Positions 47,790 to 59,990 are shown, counted from the stretch's first letter. The stretch: 64,000 bases of DNA from Castor canadensis (GCF_047511655.1 NC_133402.1:62438951-62502950); one strand, 5' to 3'. Program-made: numbers and translations. The notes: generated from the letters alone by a model not told the origin.

Positions 47790-49735
47790 CTGCTCTATTG
47801 GGAAATAATTTATACAAAATAAAGTTCATATATTTAAAGTATACACTTTGGCTTTGACAGCTGTATACATCCATGAAATCATCACTGTAATCAATAGTGA
47901 CAATATCCATCGCCCGCAAAGATCCTTTGCCCCTTTCCCCCTCTCCTGACTGTAGGTGAGTATTGACTGGCTCTCTGTCATTATAGGTTAGACTTCGTAT
48001 AAAGGAAACCATCCAGTCTGCATTTTGTCTGTGTCGTCTTCACCTCAGCATTGTGAGATGTATTATGTTGAGGCCTGTGTTCAGTAGTTCACTTTTTATT
48101 TTATTTTATTTTTTTATTTTTTTATTTATTTTTTTTTAAAATTTATTTATTTATTTATTTATTTTTCATTTTTCTTTTATTATTCATATGTGCATACAAG
48201 GCTTGGTTTATTTCTCCCCCCTGCCCCCACCCCCTCCCTTACCACCCACTCCACCCCCTCCTGCTCCCCCCCTCAATACCCAGCAGAAACTATTTTGCCC
48301 TTATCTCTAATTTTGTTGAAGAGAGAGTATAAGCAATAATAGGAAGGAACAAGGGGTTTTGCTGGTTGAGATAAGGATAGCTATACAGGGCATTGACTCA
48401 CATTGATTTCCTGTGCGTGGGTGTTACCTTCTAGGTTAATTCTTTTTAATCTAACCTTTTCTCTAGTTCCTGGTCTCCTTTTCCTATTGGCCTCAGTTGC
48501 TTTAAGGTATCTGCTTTAGTTTCTCTGCATTAAGGGCAACAAATACTAGCTAGTTTTTTAGGTGTCTTACCTATCCTCACCCCTCCCTTGTGTGCTCTCG
48601 CTTTTATCATGTGCTCATAGTCCAATCCCCTTGTTGTGTTTGCCCTTGATCTAATGTCCACATATGAGGGAGAACATACGATTTTTGGTCTTTTGAGCCA
48701 GGCTAACCTCACTCAGAATGATGTTCTCCAATTCCATCCATTTACCAGCGAATGATAACATTTCGTTCTTCTTCATGGCTGCATAAAATTCCATTGTGTA
48801 TAGATACCACATTTTCTTAATCCATTCGTCAGTGCTGGGGCATCTTGGCTGTTTCCATAACTTGGCTATTGTGAATAGTGCCGCAATAAACATGGATGTG
48901 CAGGTGCCTCTGGAGTAACAGTCTTTTGGGTATATCCCCAAGAGTGGTATTGCTGGATCAAATGGTAGATCGATGTCCAGCTTTTTAAGTAGCCTCCAAA
49001 TTTTTTTCCAGAGTGGTTGTACTAGTCTACATTCCCACCAACAGTTTAAGAGGGTTCCTTTTTCCCCGCATCCTCGCCAACACCTGTTGTTGGTGGTGTT
49101 GCTGATGATGGCTATTCTAACAGGGGTGAGGTGGAATCTTAGTGTGGTTTTAATTTGCATTTCCTTTATTGCTAGAGATGGTGAGCATTTTTTCATGTGT
49201 TTTCTGGCCATTTGAATTTCTTCTTTTGAAAAAGTTCTGTTTAGTTCACTTGCCCATTTCTTTATTGGTTCATTAGTTTTGGGAGAATTTAGTTTTTTAA
49301 GTTCCCTGTATATTCTGGTTATCAGTCCTTTGTCTGATGTATAGTTGGCAAATATTTTCTCCCACTCTGTGGGTGTTCTCTTCAGTTTAGAGAACATTTC
49401 TTTTGATGAACAGAAGCTTTTTAGTTTTATGAGGTCCCATTTATCTATGCTATCTCTTAGTTGCTGTGCTGCTGGGGTTTCATTGAGAAAGTTCTTCCCT
49501 ATACCATAGTTCACTTTTTAAATCACTACCTAGTATTCCGTTGTTTGGAGGTACCACAGTATATTCTGTCCATCTTGTTGATGGACAGTTGGGTTTCTTC
49601 CAGATTGGGACTCTTAAGTTGCTGTATCATGCATGTTCAAGTCTGTGTATGAGCAGAGGCTTCAGTTTCTCCTGGACAACACCTAGGAATGGACTGGTCA
49701 TATGAGACATGTATGCTCATGTTTTTAAGAAATAC
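47790..49735 (-). mobile_element. Old LINE-1 (L1M-like), split by younger L1
   Basis: Flanks at 47790-48084 and 49521-49735 resemble a degraded mammalian L1 3' region read antisense: the TTGATGGACAGTTGGGTTTC and ACACCTAGGAATGGACTGGT type phrases follow one another in the order expected. The younger L1 at 48099-49506 sits in the middle. Confidence 0.65.
48099..49506 (-). mobile_element. LINE-1, 5'-truncated, with open ORF2 C-terminus
   Basis: A second young L1, same strand and subfamily as the copy at 36.4 kb but extending about 600 bp further 5'. The ORF2 C-terminal frame is open from the truncation to its stop near 48651 (about 285 codons), including the cysteine-rich [18 protein letters not shown] segment. 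The target-site duplication TAGTTCACTTTTTA is at 48085-48098 and 49507-49520. It interrupts an older L1. It lacks the endonuclease and reverse transcriptase parts and so cannot move on its own. Confidence 0.92.
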
Positions 49736-49892
49736 TTTATTTTGTGAAAACCCATTCCAGTCCTCCTGTCATGTGGTCTCAGATAAAGACACTGACTGCA
49801 CTGGTTTCTCCAGGTGGAAGGCAGAAAGGAACCCTGACCCTCCCCTCCCTGGTCCACCCCATTTCATATTTACTTGCTCATCCAATTCTTTG

Positions 49893-50133
49893 GGTTTTTT
49901 GTTTGTTTGTTTGTTTTGTTTTGCTTGGCAGTACTGGGGTTTGATTTCAGAGCTTCGCGCTTGCTAGGCAGGCGCTCTTACCGCTTGAGCCACTCCACCA
50001 GCCCTTTTAGGTAATGGATTTTTCAACATGGGGACTCCCGACTATTTTCTCAGGCTGACTTCCAACTGCGATCCTCCTGATCTCTGCCTCCTGAGTACCT
50101 AGAATTATAGGCGTGAGCCACCGGCGCCCGGCT
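49893..50133 (-). mobile_element. Composite SINE, antisense
   Basis: A (TTTG)n start, then tRNA-like (ggcgctcttaccgcttgagc) and B1-like (cctgagtacctagaattata, then GGCGTGAGCCACCGGCGCCC) parts. Confidence 0.85.
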
Positions 50134-50878
50134 TCTTTGGGTTCTTAAGATACTGTTAAGCTGTTTCCTTCTCCAGCCCTATTGCCAAGTGTCATGGATG
50201 TCTGGATGCCTGTTCCTTATCAGGTGCTGCGCTAAGTGCTTAGGGGGTACACAGGACTTTGCGTTAAAGGAGCAAAGCAGGGGCCCTTCTGTTTCCCCGG
50301 ACTGAGCAGGGGCGGCCCATCTACGGATCAGGCTACACGCCAGGCGTCTGAGGCTGCATTCCATGTTCCTGACTCACACGCGGGAGGACGCAGCCCACCT
50401 TTGTTTGAGCGTGTGCTTCAGTTATGTATTTACTTTAAGCAGGTGTGGCCGTTCAGGAACGAGGAAGTATTGTGTGAAATCTCAAAAGGGGTAGGAAAGG
50501 AGAACAAGTTTTCTTTAATAAGATCTTTGATTTGGACCTGCGGTGCTGGGGCGTGGTGACAGACCTCCCTGAACCCAGGAGAAAGGGCTGTGATGCTCCC
50601 CGCTCCAGGCCTGCAGCGTTTGAAACCTGGGTGCGGGGTCTGTTTTAACAAGCCCCCCCCCCGCCCCGTGCTTCTGGCCCACCCTGACTCGAGAAGCTGG
50701 ACTCACTGCGGGGTGGACGGTCGTGGTCACGCTGGGTGATCAGTGGGCAGAGAGACGGCCGCCTCCCCGCGCCACTCCCGCACCTGCACCTGCTCCCTGG
50801 AGCTCCGCCCCTTAAGCGATCCCCTGGGAGCCGCAGCCAAAACCCGGCAGGTGGACCGCGAGTGCGCGGACCGGGCGC

Positions 50879-50890
50879 CGCGCATGCGCA
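50879..50890. promoter_or_regulatory. NRF1 consensus site
   Basis: CGCGCATGCGCA fits YGCGCAYGCGCR at all positions and is palindromic over its core. It sits inside the CpG island just upstream of the candidate first exon. Confidence 0.65.
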
Positions 50891-50965
50891 TGGGGGGAGG
50901 CGGGCAGCCAGTGGCTGCAGGTGCAGGGATCCCGACAGAGCTGCATCCGCGGACGGCCGCCGCAG
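50891..50965 (+). other. PLS1: Candidate noncoding first exon of PLS1
   Basis: The plus strand has a CGCAG|GTACCG donor at 50966-50967 at the centre of the CpG island. PLS1 has a noncoding first exon followed by a long intron in human. The left boundary is a guess set just after the NRF1 site. It could instead be an unused GT in GC-rich DNA. Confidence 0.35.
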
Positions 50966-51914
50966 GTACCGGGCTCGGGGTGCGGGGTGCGGGGCGGCGC
51001 AGAAGGCGGGGTGCAGGCCGGGGAGTGTGTGTGTGTGTGTTGGGGGGGCACAGCTTCACTTCCGGGGCCCCGCGGCTCTGCGGGAAGCGCTGCTTTCGGT
51101 CGGGCACGGGCGGAAAGTGGCATCCAGGTGCCGAGTGGAGCATCGCCACTGGCAATCGCAGCCGATCCAGTGTGCTTCGCCTGGATTCTGGGGCTGATTG
51201 ATTTGCCTTTGGCGTTTTGGTGCATAGGATCGATACCGCCGAGTGAAGTCGCATCCGTGCTTTCTGGGCTGGGTGCCTTTCCTGGCGCGTGGGGACCTCT
51301 GGATGCGGCATAAGGAACGTCAATTTTCAGGGAATTTCTAGGCTGAAAACTTTCCGCGGCTCCGCTGCATTTCCAAGTACAGACTGCAATTTAGAAAGTC
51401 CTCTCCCCGCTCTTCCCCACCCCCCCCCGTCTTCTTTGGGTACAGGGGTCTTTTAGATGAGTGACAGATACTCACCTTCCCCTCTTTATCTGCCCTGCCA
51501 CATTTGATGATAATTATATGAAGATAAACTCCCCCCGGGGGCTGTCGCATTGGATGCACTTGCATGAGTCCAAGGCTGTGCTGCACAAATGTCTCGGAAA
51601 ACCGTGAACCCGAAGCAAAAGTCCAGGCCAGGAGGCGACATCACAAAGGCGAAGCGAGTGCTCCTTCTCCCCCATGTGTAATCAGCTCCCTTTTAAATTG
51701 AATTCTTTAGTGAAAGTCTGTAGTAAAGTGTTACATTTATCATGTGGGAGGCACACATAAAATTAGTAAGTTTAGCAAAAAGAAACTTTAAGGTCAGAAA
51801 AGTGAAACGTGGAAAAGGACTACAGGAATCCGTCCCCGTTCTGCCCGCCCCCTGCCCATGATGAGTGTTTTAATGGCAGAAATAATATACAGCTGGTCCA
51901 CTTTGGGACGGTAG

Positions 51915-52075
51915 AGACCTTGAGGTCAGCCAGTTCAGCTGCTTCAGTTTACAAACGAGAAAAGTGAGCCAGCAAGGTTAGATGACTGACTGTGGCTGCC
52001 CGAGCCCCCCTTGGGTGAAGCTGGGCCTGGGAACCAGGTTTTCTGATTTCCGGCATCTTTTCAACTACTCCTCAT
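51915..52075 (+). mobile_element. MIR-like element
   Basis: 'ttcagtttacaaacgagaaa', then a diverged 'gaagctgggcctgggaacca' segment. Confidence 0.5.
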
Positions 52076-52979
52076 TGATACTCTTACCACCTCCTGAAGT
52101 CTGGTCCAAGAGGAAGTTATCTGTCTCTAGGATTTAGCTTGCTAGGACCTTATAAACCTGTTTAAAGGTGCCCTGTCACCTGCCAGTTTGCTAGTCTTGA
52201 AATCAAACCATTGGTCCTTCCTTGGCCTGGGGTCCTTGTTGGCCTCCCTCTCTGTTGAACTCCTGCCACCCTGCAAGGTGCAGGTCAGGTATGTCCCCTT
52301 CCCGGGATGCTGAGGCCAGAAGTGGCTCTCCTTTTTAATGCCACAGCATTTATTACTGTTGGCATCTACTAGTATTCCCTTTGCATCCTGTGCCCCAAAT
52401 TATATTCTAGCATATATCCTAGTTCTGACCAGGACGTGGTCAGCTGTTTAAACTCTCCAAGATGAAGATGAATGCCTAAAGCTTAAATCTCACCCGGTAC
52501 AAAGTGTACTCCTAGCCACTGTTTATGTGGGGGAGGGGATGAGGCTCGAATTGGTTTGTAAAGGCAGTTGATGTGGGGGTTCTGGGATGCGGGGAGCTAT
52601 CTGAGAGCTAAAAGACAGCGATCAAGTCAGACTAGCCAGATGGAGCAATTCTCTGATTCTCCTAGTCTGATGGAAGGTCACAGATTAATTAGCAGGAGCG
52701 CTGGAGACAGGTAAAAACACATCAGGGACATTTTTCTAGGACCTGGCTTAAGCATGCAGCTTCTAAGTGCATAGTGCAGAGCACAGATTTAAGAACGCTG
52801 TGAAGAAAGAAGCGTTGGTAAAACATTAGATGCAGAAGAGCCAAGATACGTTGAAAATTACTGGAGCTTTCAGGTTTGGGGCGTTAAGGGCTTACACTAT
52901 ACTTTTTATCTTATAGGCTTCTCTGATTGAGACCTTATCTCTTTTCTGATACTTGTAGTGATTGGTGTGACCATCTTAT

Positions 52980-53100
52980 TTCCCACCTAGATTCTAAGCT
53001 TTTTGAGGGATGATGTCACACTGTGGTCCTCACAGTGCCTGGCACATGGCTTTGCAGTGTCAGTCGCTCAGCAGTTATTGCATGAGTAAATCAGTAAGTG
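52980..53100 (+). mobile_element. L2-like fragment
   Basis: 'cacagtgcctggcacatggc' and 'gcagttattgcatgagtaaa'. Confidence 0.55.
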
Positions 53101-53277
53101 TGCTTTGGCACTGGGGGAGGCAGTTAAGCTCTTAGAGCTGTGAGTAGCACTAGTCCAGATCATTCTTATATTGTATAGAAGAGGATCTGAGATATGCTGA
53201 ACTAAGCTGGGTAGTGTCACAGCCACCCTGTTCAAAGTCCTCTGTTATTGGACCCAACCTCCTTTCATTAGCCCTTT

Positions 53278-53495
53278 TCTTTTTTTGTGGTACTGGGCAT
53301 TGAACCGAGGGCCTTGTGCTGGCAAGTCATCTACCCGAGCCATGCCCTAAGCCCTTTTGTATTTATTTATTTTCTTTTTGAGAAAGGTTCTCTCTTGCTA
53401 ACGATTCCCCAGGCTGGTATGAAAAGTGTAATCCTCCTTTCTCTTCTTCCTGAGAAACTTGGATTATAGGCATGTCCCACTACACCTGGCTGACC
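53278..53495 (-). mobile_element. Composite SINE, antisense
   Basis: tRNA-like part (ggtactgggcattgaaccga) and B1-like part (ccccaggctggtatgaaaag). Confidence 0.75.
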
Positions 53496-53694
53496 TTTAC
53501 TTTTCAAGGTTATTGACCCCAAGATTAAGCTGACTTGGCAACAGGACCCTCCAGTTCAAGATATTCTGTGGTTTGAAAGCCCTCAGAGACCAACCTGAAG
53601 TAGGACATTTGGTGGCCAATGGGAAAATGTGTCATTGGAAGATATGAAATGCATAGAATGCATTAATTGCCAATTTGCAATTAAGTACACAATG

Positions 53695-53696
<2 letters not shown>

Positions 53697-53737
<41 letters not shown>
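53697..53737. repeat. (TG)n microsatellite
   Basis: About 20 uninterrupted TG units. Confidence 0.98.
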
Positions 53738-53739
<2 letters not shown>

Positions 53740-54534
53740 TGGGTATGGGGACCTGGGGCCTGCACATAGGCGAGTTGAGAAAGAGTCTAGAGAGACTGTT
53801 GGCAGCTTAGCTTATCAGAAGCAGAAGATACAAACAGGTCAGCCCAAAGTCCTTGGACAGAGTGTCTTTAGAATATTCCACAGTACCAGGAGGTGGTGAG
53901 CCCTGGCCTCCAAGAGAGGCACTGAAGGGTGGTGCTTCTGACCCAGGAATGCGGGAGTTCAGGGTGGGGAGAGATAGAGAGAAAAGGGAGTATTGTGATC
54001 AGACCGTACCTGGAAAAACAAGACCAAAGACAGTGCTTTTGAGCCCCAAGCCCCAATTCCAGAGGCGTTTTGGAATATATTTGTGTACATGGACCAGATG
54101 TTGCAAAGAGCTGTTTTGAGAGTCAAAATGCAGCTTTCCAGCTGAGCTGCACATAGCGGTGAGGAGGCCATCCATCCATGGTGCATTCTTCATGGGCATT
54201 TGCTCTGTGATTGATCATCTTTATCTGTTCTCTACAAGTGACAGAGAGAGAACAGCTGCTCTTGACACTCCAAAAGAGCCCAAAATGGTTAGCAGCAGGG
54301 AAAGGAAGGGTCGGCGTGGTAAAGAGGGATTATCTTTTTCTTTTCTTTTTTTAAATCATGACATTAGTGAAAATTGATTAGATGAATGCAAAATCCAGCA
54401 AATGTGTTGAAATTAATGCCCATATACTGAAAAGGCCCAAATAATAAATGCCTTGTGGAAAAGAACTATATGATGTAGTTTTCTTAAGATAAAATTGTAA
54501 TACTGTGTTAGTAACTAGTTTTATAAAATATTTT

Positions 54535-54735
54535 CCAAGGACCAGGCACTGTGCTAAACATTTTACCAACAGTATGTTATTCAGTCTTCTTATTCCATCC
54601 TGGGAGGTAGGTGAACTGTTGCCCTCATTTTATAGATGAGAAAATTGAGTCTTAGATAAAAATCATCTATCTGAGGTCACTCAGTTGACACAGGTGAACT
54701 GAGACTTGGCCCCAGGCCTGTCTGAGTTCAGGACC
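54535..54735 (+). mobile_element. MIR element
   Basis: 'ccaggcactgtgctaaacat', 'ttttatagatgagaaaattg' and 'gaggtcactcagttgacaca' follow the MIR consensus order closely. Confidence 0.8.
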
Positions 54736-55830
54736 CAAGCTCAGATAATAATCAAATATTTTTTATCTGTGGTTATAATAGATACATAGAATGCCCTCAG
54801 ATTTTAGCCGGTGAAACTTCGAGTATTCTGTGAGCCAGACTTTGATTTGAGAACAAAACAAGTGATTTTTTTTTTTTATTCCACTCAGTCTTTATCTCCT
54901 TTTCCTTTGAGGCACTCCTAGAGGCAGGGACAGCAGTGTTTTCTCTGGGTACACCATTGAAGCCACTTCTGATGTCTCCTCCCTTTCTATCCAGAAGTAG
55001 GATGAGTATGGTGAGTTGGTGGTGGTCCATGGGCCTCTGGAGTTGGGATGGGAAACTCACCTTGAGTAGGAACTCTGGGTGACCAGAGTTTGTAAGGACT
55101 TTTCCCCTGGGGCGTCAGAGTCCAATTTTGGAAGCTCCTGGCTTACCTGTGGACCCTGACCCTAGTCTGAGGTCTTTGAACCATGGCCATAAACCCCAAG
55201 GGAGAACCTGTGCTGAGCACATTATCCAGGAGTTCTCAAGAATAGAGAGTTCTGACATTGGTGAGATCTGGTTGGAGGTGGCATAGATACCCTAGAGGAG
55301 GTGCGGGGTCCGCATGAGTCATTTGCAGTCAGAATGATTTGCCCAGGCGTCTGGAAGAAAATGTGCTCTTCCTCCTGCTCACAAGCCTAGTGATGCAGGG
55401 AGCTTGCCTCTCCTGCAAGCCTCCAATGGGCTTGGATGAGTGTGCATGCCCAGCCCATCCCCACACTCATCCCGTGCTCCCTGAGCTCTTTGCTCTGCTT
55501 CACCTGGCTCTGTGTGTTCCCAGGCCTGGGCCGTGGGTGGGAAAGTAAGGGTCAGGGGCTCTGGCCTCCACCCTCTGTCTGCCTCAACATCCATCCAAAA
55601 ACTCATCGTCATCCAGTTCAGAGTCAGTATTTTACTCTGCGTGATGATGAAGCTGGAGAAGGAGAAAGAGGCCTTTGTGCTGTGTCTGGATTTATTGGTT
55701 ATAAAAGGGTTATACCATTTTGAATGCTGGGAACCTTGTGACCGTACAAGGTCAAATGAGATGTGAGACCATGTCAACTTTGATCATCGTATTTCTTTTT
55801 AGTACTCCTGTGCCTGGAAGTGCCAGTTTG

Positions 55831-55831
<1 letters not shown>

Positions 55832-55897
<66 letters not shown>
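55832..55897. repeat. (TG)n followed by (GA)n microsatellite
   Basis: About 21 TG units, TCAAA, then about 10 GA units. Its reverse complement has the same layout as the repeat at 45705. Confidence 0.97.
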
Positions 55898-55898
<1 letters not shown>

Positions 55899-58394
55899 CA
55901 AACTGGTTTTTAGTAACACTTTAGTAACACCATGGAGAGTAGTTAGATGATTAGGACTGGGTTTCCCCTTGTTTAAAACATTTGTTTTATCAAAAATATT
56001 TTCTAGACAAGCTAGAGACCGCTTTGTTCATAAACTCCAGTTGTGCAAAAGACTTCAAACTCATAACCAAGTCGTTATGATTGAGTTTTTTGAGCTACTG
56101 TAACTGTAAGTTATAGAACCACAAGAATATTTGGATTCTAACTCATGGCCCACAGGCATGCCTCCTGCTGAGGATCCAAGCTGACCACAAGGAAAAGCTG
56201 AGAAACTATCTTTTTTGAAGGTGTGTGTATGGGGGGGGGGAGAGCTTCTTCATGATACAAAAAACCAAGGATTTGGGGTTGTGTGTGGATGGTTCAAAAT
56301 ACTGGAGAAAACCAGGCTTATTCTGTTATTAAGAAACAAAAAACTTCAATTGATGGAGGATCCACTTCCAGGAAATAATGTCTTTTCTTATTAATACTAA
56401 TGAAAGCTCCTTCAATTTTTTAGAGAACTAAGAAATAAGAGATTCTAAGAGTATTGCTGAAGTAGAATTTGGATTAAATATAGATTGGTATATGTGTAGA
56501 AAGATCCCTCATGTCAGTTGCACCTTGGTCCAAAATCTGCTTGTCTAACCACCCCTTCCACAGCCCACTATGATACCTCCATGGGACCCCCACAGTCCAT
56601 CAAGTAGTCACTCTACACAGATCACAATGGCCAAATCCAGAGTGGATGCGGATCAGCCCCTGGCCTCAAACTGGTGTTGATCAAGCATCTTGAAAGCCCT
56701 TGAAAGCACAGGGAGCGCGCGCATGCTCTCACAGCTGGCACTCAGAATCGAGATTAAACTTGAAATAAGAGCACCTCTGGTGAGTGATCACTGACACGAA
56801 CAAGCTTTCTCATTTCACTTTGCCATCTTAACGCTATCTTTATGGCTATATAGATTTCTCTTTTTATTTTTTTGCCCTTGATGATAAATCTATACTTTCT
56901 GCTAAAAATCAACGCAAGCTAGAACTTTGAGGTTTGATAAATGACTCTGCTGACAGTTTCAGTACAGCTCATCGATAATCTAGTAGACAGATGAAGTTAG
57001 TATATAATTGTCTTTAGTTTGATATCAAGTTAGAGTTTCTAACCTGTGTGAACAAACCAGAAATTCTCAGAGTCCTGAGCTCACTCACTGGAGAGCTGGC
57101 TCAGAAATCTCTGGGAGCAGAGGCCCCGTTTCCTTCCTCTCTCTTCGGTTTAGTTCACTGGGACAGCATTTGGTCCTGGGAATGGTGTCAAGAGTGACCC
57201 AGTTCTTGCAGAGTTTTAAATATTATCAGGTCAGTGAGGTGCCAGCCGTGAAACACAGCTCCCAAATACCCAGTGATGTGTTTTTAGCAATGTTGCCATG
57301 CAAAGAAAGTCATTCTGGAAAGACAACAATAACAGCAATTTGCTTGATCCTTTTCTTTTCCTCAAACACCAAGTCAACGGAAGATTAGCTTTGGTGGGAA
57401 AAGACCATCTGAAAATCTCTGCAGGTTTGGTGGTCAGTCAAGAAGAGCCTTTGGGCAGTTTCAAGTTTAGCTCTCGGGGAGGCCTGTGATCACAGCCATG
57501 GATGGGAAGTCAAAGCCAGTGGTGATTTCTGACCCCTTGAGAAAGACTCAGGTAGATGCCTTTGATGATTGACCGAGACCATGAATGTGAAAGCACTTAG
57601 TGAACTGTAAGATAAGGAAGGACAAGGCTTATTGAGAGCTGTTGTAATCGGGTCTCTGGACTTGCTGTCTTTCCTTGGTAAGTGGCCAGGACTTCAAGAA
57701 TGGCTCCCTACTTGAGGTCACCCAGCTTGGCGGTGGCAGAGGTAGAGCTTATGTTTGTGTTTTCTGATTTCAACATTTGAAAAAGTGTCAGCTCAGCATT
57801 TGGAGCACAGTGCTAGCAAAGGCAGACAGAGTGTCCCTGTCCTTATGAGATGGCAGGGTGGCTCTGAAACTGCTGCTTTTCCCATCAGGGCATGTTTTCT
57901 TTTTCTGAGCAGAGGAAACCATTTCGCTGTGAAATTTACATTGCACTTTTGTGAATGCTGACATGTGTTTTGGGACTGAGCCTCATCTGTGGAGCTGTCT
58001 AGGTGACTTCTCTGTTGCGGGGGTGCCTCACTTGGCCAGCATGGAGATGGGAGTGATGTCTCTCACCGTCCTCCTTGTTCATCAGAGGTTCCTAGCAGAA
58101 GACAAAGGTTGCGGGGCTTGGGCTAGGCTATGAGACAGATATGATCCTTGAACTTGAAAGTTCTCAGTCAGGTGGAAGAGGCTGCCTGTGACACGAGCGA
58201 GGGCCAGGAAGAGCCGTGGAGTGAAGGGAGCTCAAACAGGTGACTCTGTTCAGAAGGTCAAGGAAAGCTGAGCCTTGAAAGTATAAGTTTGAGTGACAAA
58301 AAATAAAGGCAATGCACTCTACTGGGAAGGCACAGCATGAACAGATGCAGGCTGCCAGCGAGAGCTGGCCTGGTCGGGAAACAACAGGTGCTGT

Positions 58395-58866
58395 AAGGTG
58401 TTCTAGAATGTGAGCGTGCATCAAAGTCACCTAGAGAGCTCGTTGAAAAACAGATTCCTGAACTCGGGAGGCAGAGATTGAAAGGATCATGGTTCCATGT
58501 CAACCTGAGCAAAAAAGTTAGCAAGACCCCATCTCAACTAATAAGCTGGGCATGGTGGTGTGTACTCTAATCCAAGCTTTAAAGGAGGCTACAGGTAAGA
58601 GGATCTCTGAGGCCAGCCCTGAGGAAAAATAGCTAAAGCAAAAATGGCTGGTGGAGTGGCTCAAGTAGAAGAGTGCCTGCCTAGCAAGCATGAGGCCCTG
58701 AGTTCAAACCCAGTACCACCAGAACAAAACCAAAACAGATTCCCGGGTCCCAACCCCAGAGTTTCTAAATCTTTAGGTTTGGTGTAGGCCGGAGGATTCG
58801 CATTTTAACACGTTCCCAGGTGATGCTGAGGCTGATAGCCAGGGAACCACACTTTGAGAACCGCCG
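58395..58866. mobile_element. MER5-like hAT DNA transposon, split by a SINE
   Basis: The left part (...aagtcacctagagagctcgt) and right part (cccaggtgatgctgaggctg, then 'accacactttgagaaccgcc') match a MER5A-type nonautonomous hAT element. The interruption is a dimeric SINE flanked by the direct repeat AAAACAGATTCC (58447-58458 and 58732-58743). Confidence 0.75.
58459..58731 (+). mobile_element. Composite dimeric SINE inside MER5-like element
   Basis: Two B1-like units and a tRNA-like unit (ggagtggctcaagtagaaga ... gagttcaaacccagtaccac). The 12-bp duplication on both sides is exact. Confidence 0.85.
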
Positions 58867-59644
58867 AGCTAGAATATAGGATCTGTTAAATAGATGAACT
58901 AGAAAAAAAAAAAAAAAAGTTTTCTTTTGAAACTTGACAACCTCACATATTTGTCACTTCAGATTCCGATTTTGTTTGTTTTTTCTTTAAAATTAGCCCC
59001 ATCGACCACACCCTTGCTGCCCTTCCCTGGAAATTTGTTACACACCATCCCATTTGCTCAAGAAACTGCCCCCCCCACCTTTTTTTTTAATAGCCTGGAT
59101 TGAAAACCAGCTGTGGTGCAGCCATTCCACCGAGGGGAAACTGAGCCCCCAACAAGACCCAGTGTTAGCACTTGGCGAAATGACCAGCAGACTTTAAGGA
59201 TACGAGTTCAAATCTTCCTTTGTTACTCTAGATCTAATATTAAGCTTCATTCAGCAAGTGTTTTGGAAATAGCCTGCAAGCTCTGAGCAAGAGGGAGGAC
59301 TCAGGCAACTCCACAGTTCCTTCCCTGCCGTCAGGGAACCGGCAGCGTGGAGTGAGGGGCAGAGAGCCTGTGTTCATGGCTGCAAGCGGGCGAGCTGGTG
59401 CCAGGGCTGTCAGAAAGTGTAGAAAGTGTGACACGAGGAGGACGGAAAGTTCACTCTCCATCATGTTAGACAGGCAGGGCAGGCTGGACGGATGCTGACT
59501 TGTGCTGTCCATATGGTGCCTGATGTGTCTGAAAGCCATCTGAAAGGAGGGGCACCTGTCTACGTGGGGAAAAGATTGGAGGTGGGGGGCATTGAAGGGT
59601 GGGCAGATGCTCATCAGGTACAGACAGGTCAGCAGAGGGAGCGT

Positions 59645-59990
59645 GTTAATTTGTTTTCTGTTGCCTGGGTATTTTATAAAAGAGGTTTATTTAGCTCACA
59701 TTTTGGTGGGGGGCTGAAATCCCAGGGTTGGGCAGTTTCTGATGATGGCGTCTTTGGCTGTGTCACAAAATGCAGGAAGATGCAAATCACTCTTTGAGAC
59801 CAGTATTAATCCCTTCCAAGGGCAGTGCCCGCCCCCCCCCCCGACTTTATTGTCCTGCTCTAGACCCCATCTCTTAAAGGCTCCACCACCTCAGCACTGC
59901 CACACTGGGGACCAAGCTCTCAGCACATGAACCTCAGGGATGCAGTCAAGCCACAGCAGGGAGTGGTAGGGAGAGTCTGACAGGGACAGC
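59645..59990 (-). mobile_element. MaLR (MST/MLT1-like) LTR, antisense
   Basis: Read on the plus strand: 'ttctgttgcctgggtatttt', then 'ctcttaaaggctccaccacc', 'gggaccaagctctcagcaca' and 'caagccacagca'. These phrases occur in this order in the reverse complement of mammalian MST/MLT1 LTRs. It is diverged and contains a C11-type run near 59,830. Confidence 0.7.

Larger units (their letters stand above)
35835..50720. other. Intergenic region between ATR and putative PLS1 promoters
   Basis: About 14.9 kb with no gene recognised. It is occupied by the ATR promoter (to about 36,120), two young antisense L1 3' ends, older L1 pieces, about a dozen SINEs, a candidate solo LTR and microsatellites, each listed separately. 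Open frames here coincide with repeats or low-complexity DNA. Confidence 0.75.
50730..51250 (+). promoter_or_regulatory. PLS1: CpG island, putative PLS1 promoter
   Basis: CpG-dense sequence with a GC/KLF-type CCGCCCC (about 50806-50812) and a perfect NRF1 palindrome CGCGCATGCGCA at 50879-50890. In mammals PLS1 (plastin 1, an actin-bundling protein) lies head to head with ATR. The spacing here, about 15 kb from the ATR start, is similar to the human spacing as recalled. The assignment rests on synteny and island position, because no PLS1 coding exon lies in the window. Confidence 0.6.

Noticed and set aside
50727..51323. Several 130-198 codon open frames in the 50.7-51.3 kb island
   Set aside because: Mutually overlapping frames on both strands are expected in CpG-rich DNA.
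53583..53899. Open frames with Cys-Val or Thr-His runs
   Set aside because: Produced by translating the TG microsatellite. The same applies at 45.7 and 55.8 kb.
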